9,556 nucleotides of DNA from positions 1-9,556 of the forward strand of contig CAZYYB010000110.1 in assembly GCA_964651515.1 (NCBI GenBank), given 5' to 3'. A program made the position numbers and the translations under genes. Of the stretch, positions 1-6,366 are shown piece by piece (the stretch's first letter is position 1; each line of letters opens with the position of its first letter). The stretch is from BOG-1184 sp964651515. Its GTDB lineage: Bacteria; Fibrobacterota; Chitinivibrionia; Chitinivibrionales; Chitinispirillaceae. The notes below the pieces were generated by a model, which did not search any database, was not told the DNA's origin, and was given only the letters and a program-made list of their open reading frames with translations.

Positions 1-942
1 CCCCAGGGAAAGCGTGCTCATCGCCAGGTCGGAGTTGCCGGTTATTGCATCGGTCAGTACCAGCTGGCCGTCGGTGTTGGTCGTCGCGGTCACGGTGCCG
101 TTATAGGCGCTGGTGATTTTGGACAGAAAATCGGCAAGGGTCTCTCCGGCGTCCTTGGTAAACGTCGCGGATACGGCATTGCCGTTGTGGTCGGTACCGG
201 ACATCTGGACCGCGGAGCCGGTTGCAAGGTTGTTCCAGGCGGTAGCAATGTCACCGGAGCTCTGCAACTCCTGATTGACATTGCCCTTATCCCCATTCGC
301 ATCGGTTATGATGCCAAGATCTTCAAGGGTCGTGCCGCCGACGTCCTGGTAGGCGATGCCGTCGCTGCCGGTGTTATTGCTCGACAGCACCAGGCGATAG
401 TCGGAACTCGATACCTGCACCACCGAGGCGGTAACATCGAGCGGACTCCCGTCGGCCTGCGTCGCCGCATTGATATTGTTGGCAAGGTCCTGGATGGTAT
501 CCGTGGATGACACGTTAATATTCACGCCCTCGACGCTGATGGTGCCGACACCGATTCCCTGGCTTGAAAGCGATGCGGTCTCGCTTGAAATCTTTCCATC
601 GGCACTGATCAAGGTTTCGCTCGATGCAAGATTGTAGACCCCCACCTGATACTGTCCCGCGGTACTGCCGCTGCCTCCGGCAATGGTAACGGCATCGGCG
701 TTGGAAGAGGTCGCGGAGAATACATCGAACGAACCGGACGAAGCGACGGCCGATGCGGCGGAGCTGATGCTCTGGAGGTCGGATTGCAGCTGGCCATAGG
801 CGCTTATCGATGCCTGGGCCGCGGATACCTCGTTCTGGACCGTGGTTACCTGCTGCTGCTGAACGGCTACGAGCTCATTGATGATCGTATCGTCATCAAG
901 GCCCGACGGCATGGATAATCCGATTCCACTGGCAGCGGACAT
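1..942 (-). CDS. fliD: Flagellar hook-associated protein 2 (filament cap FliD), N-terminal part, truncated by the window edge
   Basis: FliD forms the cap at the growing tip of the flagellar filament and helps exported flagellin to fold and insert. 314 codons are visible, open through the left edge, so the C-terminal part is missing. Residues 6-24 (GIGLSMPSGLDDDTIINEL) match the conserved start of the family; the FliD_N region spans roughly 6-105 and is rich in Gln, Ser and Ala, as expected of a coiled-coil D0 segment. Residues about 128-187 (GTISVEGVNINV, then TIQDLANNINA) form a flagellin hook-IN motif, and residues 258-300 look like a second, diverged one (GETLADFLSKI). No cysteine is seen. 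The ATG at 942 has a GAGG ribosome site (948-951) five bases away; an in-frame ATG at 912 has none and would remove the conserved start. Its sigma-28-like promoter fits late flagellar expression. The family call is confident. Confidence 0.92.
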   Translation of the reverse strand, partial: MSAASGIGLSMPSGLDDDTIINELVAVQQQQVTTVQNEVSAAQASISAYGQLQSDLQSISSAASAVASSGSFDVFSATSSNADAVTIAGGSGSTAGQYQVGVYNLASSETLISADGKISSETASLSSQGIGVGTISVEGVNINVSSTDTIQDLANNINAATQADGSPLDVTASVVQVSSSDYRLVLSSNNTGSDGIAYQDVGGTTLEDLGIITDANGDKGNVNQELQSSGDIATAWNNLATGSAVQMSGTDHNGNAVSATFTKDAGETLADFLSKITSAYNGTVTATTNTDGQLVLTDAITGNSDLAMSTLSLG

Positions 943-980
943 TCTTACCTCACAATTTTCAGGCTGAACCTTTTTTATAT

Positions 981-1008
981 ATATCGGCCTCCGCTACGGG
1001 GAACTTTA
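981..1008 (-). promoter_or_regulatory. Sigma-28 (FliA/SigD-type) flagellar promoter of fliD
   Basis: On the minus strand, TAAAGTTC (1001-1008) is followed after 12 bases by GCCGATAT (981-988). The sigma-28 consensus is TAAAGTTT, about 11 bases, GCCGATAA. The match is 7 of 8 in each half with a spacer one base longer, which stays inside the 14-16 base range known for TAAA to GCCGAT in sigma-D promoters. The predicted transcript starts near 974, about 30 bases before the fliD ATG. This is direct sequence evidence that the host has a flagellar sigma factor; promoter activity is inferred. Confidence 0.8.
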
Positions 1009-1040
1009 TTCATTCATCGCCCGGCCGGCTCGCCGCGCCG

Positions 1041-1973
1041 GTGAAAGCCTTGCCGGTCGGGGAGCGGATTACCTATCTTTTCTCCATGAGCGATCGAAGT
1101 TTCGGCTACGTAATCCTGCTCTTCCTGACCATGTTTCTGCTCACGACGCTGTGCTATTTTCTGATGCCCCTCCGCGGCGGGGGCCAACGCATAACCGTTG
1201 TTTTCTCAACCTTTAATTCCCTGAATTTCCTGAAAATACAGGATCCGGTCCGGATTCGCGGCGTCGAAGCGGGACAGGTAAAGAACATCGCCCTGCACGG
1301 CGGCGGGACCGTGGTGACTATCGAGGTAAAACCTCCCCTTGACCTTCATCGGGGCTGCCGGGCGACGGCAGTTCCCGTGGGCTTCATGGGCGACCGTTGC
1401 CTGAACTTCGATCCCGGGGATATCCATGCTCCACCCGTCGACCCTTCCGGGCCGGTGACGGGTGAGTTCCTCCCGGGTCCGGCAGAGGCTATCGCAAATA
1501 CCGAACTGATGGGGCGCAAAGTGACGGCGCTCAGCGCCATGGTACACGGTCTGCGCGAGGGGTCGGCAACGGAGCCACCCCTGCCGGTTCGCTTCAGGAA
1601 AATCATCGGCAGGGTCGACGGCGTATCGGTTTCGCTGACCGGCATCCTCAGGCATGTCGATACCACCCTGAGCGGCACGCTCGATTCTCTGGACCGATTC
1701 ACGGAAAGGGCCGACCATTTTTCACTCGCCGCCACCTCGGCGCTGCCCGAAATGGAAGCGCGCGCCGATCGGATTATCACGCAATCGGCTTCAACGCTTC
1801 GTATTGCGGACTCACTTTTATCATTAATGAACCGTACTCTTTCTCAATTATCATCGTTCGATTCGGGGGCGGTCGCGCAACGTTGGCGAACGCTCGATGC
1901 GCAAATCGAATCGTTAACGACACTCTTGAACACCGTGCAGCAGGACGGCCTGAAAACACGAGGCAGGCTGTGA
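1041..1973 (+). CDS. MCE/MlaD-family membrane-anchored protein (probable lipid-transport substrate-binding subunit)
   Basis: MlaD-like proteins sit in the inner membrane and carry an MCE domain in the periplasm; they pass lipids between membranes, usually with an ABC transporter (MlaE, MlaF). From the GTG at 1041 the protein has 310 residues. A single membrane helix lies at about 22-42 (YVILLFLTMFLL). The MCE domain follows at about 50-125, with the family core DPVRIRGVEAGQVKNIAL and then GFMGDRCLNFDPG. The C-terminal half is helical and probably coiled (repeated ADRIITQSASTL / ADSLLSLMNRTL / LDAQIESLTTLL). The start is uncertain: neither the GTG at 1041 nor the in-frame ATG at 1086 has a good ribosome site; I kept 1041 because ERITYLFSMSDRSFGY looks like a conserved cytoplasmic lead-in. 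No ABC subunits are visible here. It is divergent from fliD and coupled to the next gene. Confidence 0.8.
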   Translation: MKALPVGERITYLFSMSDRSFGYVILLFLTMFLLTTLCYFLMPLRGGGQRITVVFSTFNSLNFLKIQDPVRIRGVEAGQVKNIALHGGGTVVTIEVKPPLDLHRGCRATAVPVGFMGDRCLNFDPGDIHAPPVDPSGPVTGEFLPGPAEAIANTELMGRKVTALSAMVHGLREGSATEPPLPVRFRKIIGRVDGVSVSLTGILRHVDTTLSGTLDSLDRFTERADHFSLAATSALPEMEARADRIITQSASTLRIADSLLSLMNRTLSQLSSFDSGAVAQRWRTLDAQIESLTTLLNTVQQDGLKTRGRL

Positions 1974-2974
1974 TCCCGTTGCGGAAAGTCGATCGCCGCT
2001 CCATGCCTCTTATCAGGAATTTTCACGCCGCTGCGCTTCTTTTGGCCGGAATCCTGATAGCGGCATCGCGGGGACAGCAGCCGCCGCAACTTGACAGTCT
2101 CCCCTTCTTTTACGAACGGTCGGTGTATCTTGAAAATCTCATCACGCCGGGCGCGTGGTGGGCCAATCCCGGCTGCATCGCCGCAATCGACCGTCCGACG
2201 ATCTACACCTCGACGGTGGGGCTTCTCGGCGGGTTGTACAGCATGTCATCGGTTCGCGGCATTTTTCCGGTCGATACCTCCCTGAAGGTTGGATTCGGCA
2301 TCACCGGAACCGGCGGCAGTGCGGGTTCATCGCTCACCAGCTCAGGCGCCGGAGCGCAGGCATCATCAATTTTCAGCTTCAGTCAGCCCAGTTTCGAGGG
2401 TGCCGTGAGTTATGCGAATTGGCCGATAGGAACAGTCGGCGCGATACTTCTTGGCGGAAGCGAAAGCGTACAGGACCCGGCGGACGGAACAAGTTCGCTC
2501 TATTATTTCTGGGGCTACGACCTTGGGTGGATCTCCCCTTCCTTATTGAAAACCATCAATTTTTCATTTTCTACCCTCACCGTTAGTAATCACTGGATTA
2601 CCACCCTCTGGAGTTTTGATGCCAAGGCCGGACTGCTGGTCAATGTTCACGACAGTCTCGTGCTTGGATCGCTCGAATACGGGTTTCCCCTCAAAACCGG
2701 TGGCTATCCCTCCTATACCGTGCTGAAGGGCGATGTTTCGATCCGGGTGAAAAGTATCGTCGGAGTTCTTCTGGGATACGGCAAAGATATTCCTAACTTT
2801 TATGACAATGGATCTACCTACCATGCCGGCCTTGAATTGCGGCGATCGAACATCTACCCCTTCTACGGCGGATACGAGGTCGGGTTGAGTCCCTGGGCGA
2901 GCCGCCATGGATCCGAGTTTTCGGTTTTGAACCAGATCTGGGTCGGCTATGGTTTTGCAAAAAAAGGTGGGTAA
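1970..2974 (+). CDS. Secreted protein of unknown function, probable outer-membrane beta-barrel
   Basis: I do not recognise a named family. The reading frame is open from 1883, but the likely start is the GTG at 1970: it overlaps the TGA of the MCE gene (GTGA) and has GAGG at 1960-1963 six bases upstream. An ATG at 2003 is an alternative without a clear ribosome site. From 1970 the protein has 334 residues. It begins with a basic stretch and a hydrophobic signal peptide (HAAALLLAGILIAASRGQQ) with no lipobox cysteine. The mature part is rich in Gly, Ser, Tyr, Trp and Phe in alternating patterns that suggest amphipathic beta strands, and ends in a strand-like IWVGYGFAKKGG. The early WWANPG recalls the WANPA-like element near the start of FadL/PorV-type barrels, but that is only a resemblance. 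Coupling to an MCE protein would fit an outer-membrane partner in lipid transport; this is inference. Confidence 0.6.
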   Translation: MIPLRKVDRRSMPLIRNFHAAALLLAGILIAASRGQQPPQLDSLPFFYERSVYLENLITPGAWWANPGCIAAIDRPTIYTSTVGLLGGLYSMSSVRGIFPVDTSLKVGFGITGTGGSAGSSLTSSGAGAQASSIFSFSQPSFEGAVSYANWPIGTVGAILLGGSESVQDPADGTSSLYYFWGYDLGWISPSLLKTINFSFSTLTVSNHWITTLWSFDAKAGLLVNVHDSLVLGSLEYGFPLKTGGYPSYTVLKGDVSIRVKSIVGVLLGYGKDIPNFYDNGSTYHAGLELRRSNIYPFYGGYEVGLSPWASRHGSEFSVLNQIWVGYGFAKKGG

Positions 2975-3092
2975 GGCGATGGTTCCGGGGAAGGCGCACG
3001 GCTGTTGACATTGTCGAAAATCCGGGGAGCATTTCGCTCTGCGAGGGCCCCGTGACGGAATCAATCCGACCCGACGATTGGAATAAACGGCC

Positions 3093-3134
3093 TAATAATT
3101 TGATTTTTTATTATTATTTTTTTATTAAAAAAAT
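3093..3134. other. A/T-rich block, candidate DNA unwinding element
   Basis: Forty-two bases with a single G (3102); 3103-3134 is 32 bases of only A and T, with runs of T followed by runs of A. It stands out sharply from the GC-rich genes on both sides. It lies 57 bases from the first perfect DnaA box, as expected for the duplex-opening site of an origin. I could not make out a clear series of DnaA-trio repeats between it and the boxes. Confidence 0.6.
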
Positions 3135-3138
3135 GTCT

Positions 3139-3166
3139 TTGACATCGCCCAAGGGAATAGTATATT
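3139..3166 (+). promoter_or_regulatory. Sigma-70-type promoter, upstream dnaA promoter candidate
   Basis: TTGACA (3139-3144), a 16-base spacer, then TATATT (3161-3166). The -35 is perfect and the -10 differs from TATAAT at one base. Transcription would start near 3173, just before the perfect DnaA box at 3192-3200, so bound DnaA could block it. It would give dnaA a leader of about 220 bases; it could also drive transcription through the origin. Confidence 0.6.
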
Positions 3167-3191
3167 GTTCTATCGCAAAAAAGCAGACCAG

Positions 3192-3200
3192 TGTGGATAA
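3192..3200 (-). promoter_or_regulatory. Perfect DnaA box
   Basis: TGTGGATAA on the plus strand is the exact complement of the consensus DnaA box TTATCCACA. It lies just after the start point predicted for the promoter at 3139-3166. A weaker relative, TGTTAATAA (two mismatches), follows at 3206-3214 in the same orientation. Confidence 0.8.
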
Positions 3201-3225
3201 CTTAGTGTTAATAACCGGTGGAAAA

Positions 3226-3265
3226 AATGTTGATAACCTGTTTAAAAAACGAAACAATGCCCTGC
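3226..3265 (+). repeat. Partial copy of the dnaA 5' end (copy 1, upstream)
   Basis: Aligns with 3391-3427 at 31 of 37 positions with one 3-base gap. Read in the dnaA frame it gives VDNLFKKRNNALHL and then a stop, against VDNMLKANNALPA in DnaA. The gap is one whole codon, and similarity runs on weakly a few bases upstream (GGAAAAAATG against TGAAAGAATG). A decayed duplication is the simplest reading; no function as a protein is claimed. Confidence 0.6.
3228..3236 (-). promoter_or_regulatory. DnaA box with one mismatch
   Basis: TGTTGATAA differs from TGTGGATAA at one position. Same orientation as the perfect box at 3192 and 36 bases further on. It sits inside the repeat 3226-3265 that resembles the dnaA start region, in the position matching the perfect box at 3393-3401. 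Confidence 0.55.
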
Positions 3266-3305
3266 ACCTTTGATCGGCCTATAAATAACGCATTGATTAT
3301 ATCGA

Positions 3306-3314
3306 TTTTACACA
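3306..3314 (+). promoter_or_regulatory. Weak DnaA box candidate
   Basis: TTTTACACA matches the relaxed consensus TTATNCACA at all but the third base. It faces opposite to the other boxes and lies in the origin region between the two promoters. A nine-base relaxed match in A/T-rich DNA can occur by chance, so this is a low-confidence call. Confidence 0.3.
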
Positions 3315-3347
3315 ATCGTTTCAGCTGATCTTTACCACCGCTGCCTT

Positions 3348-3377
3348 TTGCATTCCATTTCATCGCAATATTATATT
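3348..3377 (+). promoter_or_regulatory. Sigma-70-type promoter, proximal dnaA promoter candidate
   Basis: TTGCAT (3348-3353), an 18-base spacer, then TATATT (3372-3377). Transcription would begin near 3384, leaving only about 10-20 bases before the dnaA start, and the DnaA box at 3393-3401 would cover the start of the transcript. The -10 element and the bases after it (TATATTGTT) repeat those of the upstream promoter exactly. Confidence 0.45.
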
Positions 3378-3390
3378 GTTAAGTTGAAAG

Positions 3391-3427
3391 AATGTGGATA
3401 ACATGTTAAAAGCAAATAATGCCCTGC
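3391..3427 (+). repeat. dnaA 5' end, copy 2 of the origin-region repeat
   Basis: This is the true dnaA start region: AATG, then the perfect DnaA box, the ATG at 3403 and the codons for LKANNALP. It is matched by 3226-3265 about 165 bases upstream. Both copies contain GATAAC followed by a TG-ending codon and both end in AATGCCCTGC. Confidence 0.6.
3393..3401 (-). promoter_or_regulatory. Perfect DnaA box overlapping the dnaA start codon
   Basis: TGTGGATAA includes the GTG at 3394 proposed as the dnaA start, so the box encodes the first codons (GTG GAT AAC). DnaA bound here would cover both the start of translation and the start of any transcript from the proximal promoter, which suggests direct autorepression. 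The sequence match is exact; regulation is inferred. Confidence 0.75.
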
Positions 3428-4776
3428 CTGCCGCTATCCCCTCTCCCTGGCAGGAATGTCTTCAGAAAATATGCCGGAAAATCGGTCCCGCCAGTTTCGA
3501 CACCTGGTTTAGAACCACCGATTTTTATTTAAACGACGGCCATGCCCATATCCTGGTGCCGAATCAGTTCTTCGCCGACTTCATCGAAGAGCATTTCTCG
3601 GACCTCATCGCGGATACTCTTACCGAAGCCCAAATAGCATTCGCCAAAATTTCCTTCATTCCTACACAGAAGGACTGGAAGATCGTCGAGCCGATCTGTA
3701 CGGATATCACCGAATCCCGCACCCGAACCGTTTCATCGGGTGCCGATGCGCGCCACCAATTTCATCCGAACTACACCTTCGACCGCTTCATCGTCGGCGA
3801 CAGCAATCGGATGGCCCATGCCGCGGCGCTCGCCGTTGCGGAGGCGCCGGGAAAAACCACCTTCAATCCACTCGTCATCTATGGGGGCACGGGGCTCGGT
3901 AAAACGCATCTGCTGCAGGCGATCGGCCACTTTGCCCAGACCGAAGGAACCGCCGACCAGGTCGCCTATCTTACGAGTGAAGAGTTCTCGACCCAATATA
4001 TTAACTATGTCGTCCACAAGAAGGACTCCTCCTCGTTCTACAAAAAGTTTGCGTCCATCGATCTTTTGCTGATCGACGATATCCATTTTTTCAGCGGCAA
4101 GCCCGGCACCCAGAAGGAGTTCTGCCGGGTGTTCAATAAACTGCTCCTCGAAAGGAAGCAGATCGTCCTCTCGTCCGACCGTCCCCCGGACAAGATACCG
4201 GACATGATGGAACATATCATCAGCCGTTTCATGGGCGGACTCATCGCCGATATCCAGCCGCCCAACCTCGAAACCAGAATCGCCATTATCCGCCAGAAAG
4301 CGGAGAGCGACGGGCTTTCGCTGCCCGATCCGGTCATCCAGTTCATCGCCGGCAATATTACCTCCAATGTGCGGGAGCTCGAAGGAACCCTGATAAAGCT
4401 CATCGCCTCCTCTTCCTTTACCGGCAGGGATATTACCCTCGAAGTGGCCCAGGAACTCTGCGGCGACGCCATTTCCGCCAAGAAGGAGCGCATTTCCATC
4501 AGGCGCATCCAGCAGAAGGTGGCCGACGCCTTCGGCATCAGCGCAAACCAGCTGACCGCGCACACCCGGAAACGCGATGTTTCCTATCCCCGCTCGATCG
4601 CCATGTACCTCTGCAAGAAACTCACCTCCCAGTCCCTGCGCAGCATCGGCCTCGATTTTGGAGGAAGGGATTACTCCACGGTCATCCATTCATGTAAGAA
4701 GATCGACGGCGAACTCGCGGTCGATCAGGAGCTGCGCCGGAAGATTGAGGCAATTGAGGCGACGATAATAGCGTGA
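3394..4776 (+). CDS. dnaA: Chromosomal replication initiator protein DnaA
   Basis: DnaA is the AAA+ ATPase that binds DnaA boxes, oligomerises at oriC, opens the duplex and loads the replicative helicase. The 460-residue length is typical. Domain I covers about 18-90 (PWQECLQKI, then FDTWF); a short linker leads to domain III from about 122 (FHPNYTFDRFIVGDSNRMAHAA). Walker A is GGTGLGKT (164-171), Walker B LLLIDDI (224-230), sensor 1 SSDRP (260-264), arginine finger R278 (ISRF) and sensor 2 NVRELEG (325-331). Domain IV (about 365-460) ends with the DnaA signature FGGRDYSTVIHSC. Oddities: the common RFEWGL after the arginine finger is RFMGGL. Start: GTG 3394 or ATG 3403; the nearest purine-rich stretch (GAAAG, 3386-3390) is too close to the first and rather far from the second. 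dnaN is not downstream; the next gene is convergent. Confidence 0.97.
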   Translation: MDNMLKANNALPAAIPSPWQECLQKICRKIGPASFDTWFRTTDFYLNDGHAHILVPNQFFADFIEEHFSDLIADTLTEAQIAFAKISFIPTQKDWKIVEPICTDITESRTRTVSSGADARHQFHPNYTFDRFIVGDSNRMAHAAALAVAEAPGKTTFNPLVIYGGTGLGKTHLLQAIGHFAQTEGTADQVAYLTSEEFSTQYINYVVHKKDSSSFYKKFASIDLLLIDDIHFFSGKPGTQKEFCRVFNKLLLERKQIVLSSDRPPDKIPDMMEHIISRFMGGLIADIQPPNLETRIAIIRQKAESDGLSLPDPVIQFIAGNITSNVRELEGTLIKLIASSSFTGRDITLEVAQELCGDAISAKKERISIRRIQQKVADAFGISANQLTAHTRKRDVSYPRSIAMYLCKKLTSQSLRSIGLDFGGRDYSTVIHSCKKIDGELAVDQELRRKIEAIEATIIA

Positions 4777-4789
4777 GTTTTTGTTGCTT

Positions 4790-4831
4790 CTCAGGAGGGG
4801 TAACCCGCGAAGCGAGGTTTCCCCTCCTGAG
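4790..4831 (+). terminator. Long stem-loop after dnaA, probable terminator
   Basis: CTCAGGAGGGG (4790-4800) pairs with CCCCTCCTGAG (4821-4831), eleven perfect pairs. Inside, AACC (4802-4805) pairs with GGTT (4816-4819) and CGC-GAA-GCG (4806-4814) closes the tip. The plus strand continues into a moderately T-rich TTTCTTTT, so it best serves dnaA, ending 14 bases after its stop; it may also slow transcription from the convergent pentapeptide gene. The central part is shared with the stem-loop at 6609-6636. Confidence 0.7.
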
Positions 4832-4850
4832 TAACATTTCTTTTGCAGTG

Positions 4851-6299
4851 TTATATCAAATACTCCAGGTTGTGTAAAATCTCCCTCATCTGCCGCCGCT
4901 TCTGCTCAAGCGGGCCGAGAATCCTTTTTTCGAACTCCTCCTTGATTTCCCCGATCTCCCGGTAACTGACGGGCGGGATCCAGCCGATCTGTGAACCGAA
5001 GTCGCCGAGCAGGGGAGGTACGCCAAGACTCTCCGGAACGAGCGGGAGAAGGGGAATTTTTTCATCGTAAAAAACGGCAAGGGCGTCGGCAGGGAAGGGC
5101 GTCGGCGCCGCCAGGTCGCCGATGGCGAACCGGCAGAGCGACGTCATCCTTTTGAGCCGGTCGCGGTACTCTCTCTTGACGATGAGGTCGACATCCGCGA
5201 TGAGCGGCGGATACCCCCGCTGCCGCAACTCTCCGGCAAGAACGGCAAGCAGCTCCCGATGCTCGTCCAGGCGCCCGAAAAGAAGGACGAGCTTCCCGCT
5301 GATCGTTTGTATAACGGAATCGCGGGTCGTGGAAGCGGCGAGGAGTTGCAGCAACCCGGCCGCCTCCAGCGTATCGACCATCAGTACCGGTTCATCGGGA
5401 TGGCTGATCACCAGGTTCGCCTGGCTGGTTTTCTCATCGATGATGAGGTCCCGGCAGGAAACTCCCCCGGTCACCGCCCCGTCGAGAATCGCCCCGGCAA
5501 GGTCGGTGCCGAGCAATACAGCATCGGTCAAATCGGCTTCGGAACAATCGGCGCCGCGCAGGCTTGTCCTGCGCAGGAGCGCGCCGGTCATCGTCGTTCC
5601 GTGGACCCGTGCGCCCCCGAGGTCGGCATTGCCGAGGTTGACCTCGGTTAGGTTGGCGCCGGCGATGTTCGCATCGTAAAGGTTAGCGCCGCTTAAATCC
5701 GCCCGGCTCAGGTTGGCGCCGCGCAGGTCGACGCCGCTCAGATTGGCACGGCAGAGAAGAGCGTCGGAAAGATTTGCCCCCCCGAGCCGGGCACCCGAAA
5801 GGTCGACTCCGCGCAGATCGCTCCGGCTGAGGTCGGCGCCGCGGAAAAGTCCGAAGGTCAGCGTGGTCGTCCGGGAGGTTTTCCCGTCCCGGCGGGGCAA
5901 CTCATCGTACGCCGGGCTCCTGAGCACCGCGCCGCAGAGTCGTGCGCCGGAGAGGTCCGCCCCGCTCAGGTTGGCCTCGCGCAGATCGGCATTGGTGAGA
6001 TCGGCGCCGCCGAGAAGTGCGCCGGTTAAAAAAACACCGAGGAGAACCGCATCGTTCAGGAGTGCGCCGCTTAAATCGGCCTCGGTGAGGATTGCACCGG
6101 TGAGATCGACCTTGCTCAGGTCCGAACCGCTGATGCAGGCTCCGCGAAGATCCGCAGAGCTGAGATCGATACCGCGCAGATCGATGCCGCTGAGCGCCGC
6201 GCCCGCAAGGTCGGGACGGGTTCCGGGGTTTATCTTTCGCCACTTATCCCAGTTTTGCGAGCCCTGAATGAGAATTATCGAGTGAGGTAGATTATTCAT
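4851..6299 (-). CDS. Pentapeptide-repeat protein with C-terminal TIR/Rossmann-like domain
   Basis: 482 residues in three parts. The N-terminus has NWDKWRKINPGTRPDL (16-31), a lead-in common before pentapeptide solenoids. Residues about 30-128 and 153-284 are A(D/N)LXX repeats (for example DLRGANLSRADLSGANL), which fold into a right-handed four-sided beta helix; 129-152 (SPAYDELPRRDGK and on) is a charged break between the blocks. Residues about 334-465 look like an alpha/beta domain: GKLVLLFGRLDEHRELLAVL, RQRGYPPLIADVD, then SLCRFAIGDL and KIPLLPLVPE, a pattern I associate with a TIR-like domain often fused to pentapeptides. In those relatives I recall a Glu shortly after the A/GDL strand; here the place reads PADAL, so NADase activity is doubtful. 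The domain ends in a charged helix. No signal peptide, so probably cytoplasmic. Function unknown. The ATG at 6299 has no strong ribosome site. Confidence 0.8.
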   Translation of the reverse strand: MNNLPHSIILIQGSQNWDKWRKINPGTRPDLAGAALSGIDLRGIDLSSADLRGACISGSDLSKVDLTGAILTEADLSGALLNDAVLLGVFLTGALLGGADLTNADLREANLSGADLSGARLCGAVLRSPAYDELPRRDGKTSRTTTLTFGLFRGADLSRSDLRGVDLSGARLGGANLSDALLCRANLSGVDLRGANLSRADLSGANLYDANIAGANLTEVNLGNADLGGARVHGTTMTGALLRRTSLRGADCSEADLTDAVLLGTDLAGAILDGAVTGGVSCRDLIIDEKTSQANLVISHPDEPVLMVDTLEAAGLLQLLAASTTRDSVIQTISGKLVLLFGRLDEHRELLAVLAGELRQRGYPPLIADVDLIVKREYRDRLKRMTSLCRFAIGDLAAPTPFPADALAVFYDEKIPLLPLVPESLGVPPLLGDFGSQIGWIPPVSYREIGEIKEEFEKRILGPLEQKRRQMREILHNLEYLI

Positions 6300-6366
6300 A
6301 CAATCAATTTTTCACGACCGGATTGTCCCCCGTATTTGCGCCTAAAATAATAATGCCGCAGGGGCG

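Larger units (their letters stand above)
2975..3393. other. Candidate chromosomal replication origin (oriC)
   Basis: This 419-base stretch directly upstream of dnaA has no credible gene. It holds an almost pure A/T block (3093-3134), perfect DnaA boxes at 3192-3200 and 3393-3401 (the second running into dnaA), a one-mismatch box at 3228-3236, weaker sites at 3206-3214 and 3306-3314, and two sigma-70-like promoters. A/T-rich unwinding DNA plus clustered DnaA boxes next to dnaA is the standard bacterial oriC arrangement. The first part (2975-3060) is GC-rich with nothing recognised. Not proven: no GC-skew or marker-frequency data can be seen from here, and a purely autoregulatory dnaA leader is the alternative. 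Confidence 0.65.

Noticed and set aside
187..510. 107-codon plus-strand frame within the fliD region
   Set aside because: Antisense shadow of fliD, whose minus frame runs unbroken for 314 codons with FliD motifs.
1206..1718. 170-codon frame antisense to the MCE gene
   Set aside because: Overlaps the conserved MCE domain completely and shows no family features.
3052..3273. 73-codon open frame in the origin region
   Set aside because: It translates the A/T block as a Phe/Tyr/Ile run and ends in the dnaA-like repeat; no ribosome site or homology, so I treat the repeat as a DNA relic and not a gene.
3733..4689. 318-codon open frame antisense to dnaA
   Set aside because: It lies wholly opposite the conserved AAA+ and DNA-binding domains of dnaA; its product resembles no family, and long antisense frames are common in GC-biased codon sets.
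5713..6267. Plus-strand frame rich in Arg, Ser, Ala and Pro opposite the pentapeptide gene
   Set aside because: It is the periodic antisense shadow of the pentapeptide repeats, with no ribosome site or family match.
4851..6299. Regular repeats that might suggest a CRISPR or satellite array
   Set aside because: The 15-base periodicity is coding for A(D/N)LXX pentapeptides in one open frame; units vary in sequence and there are no spacers.
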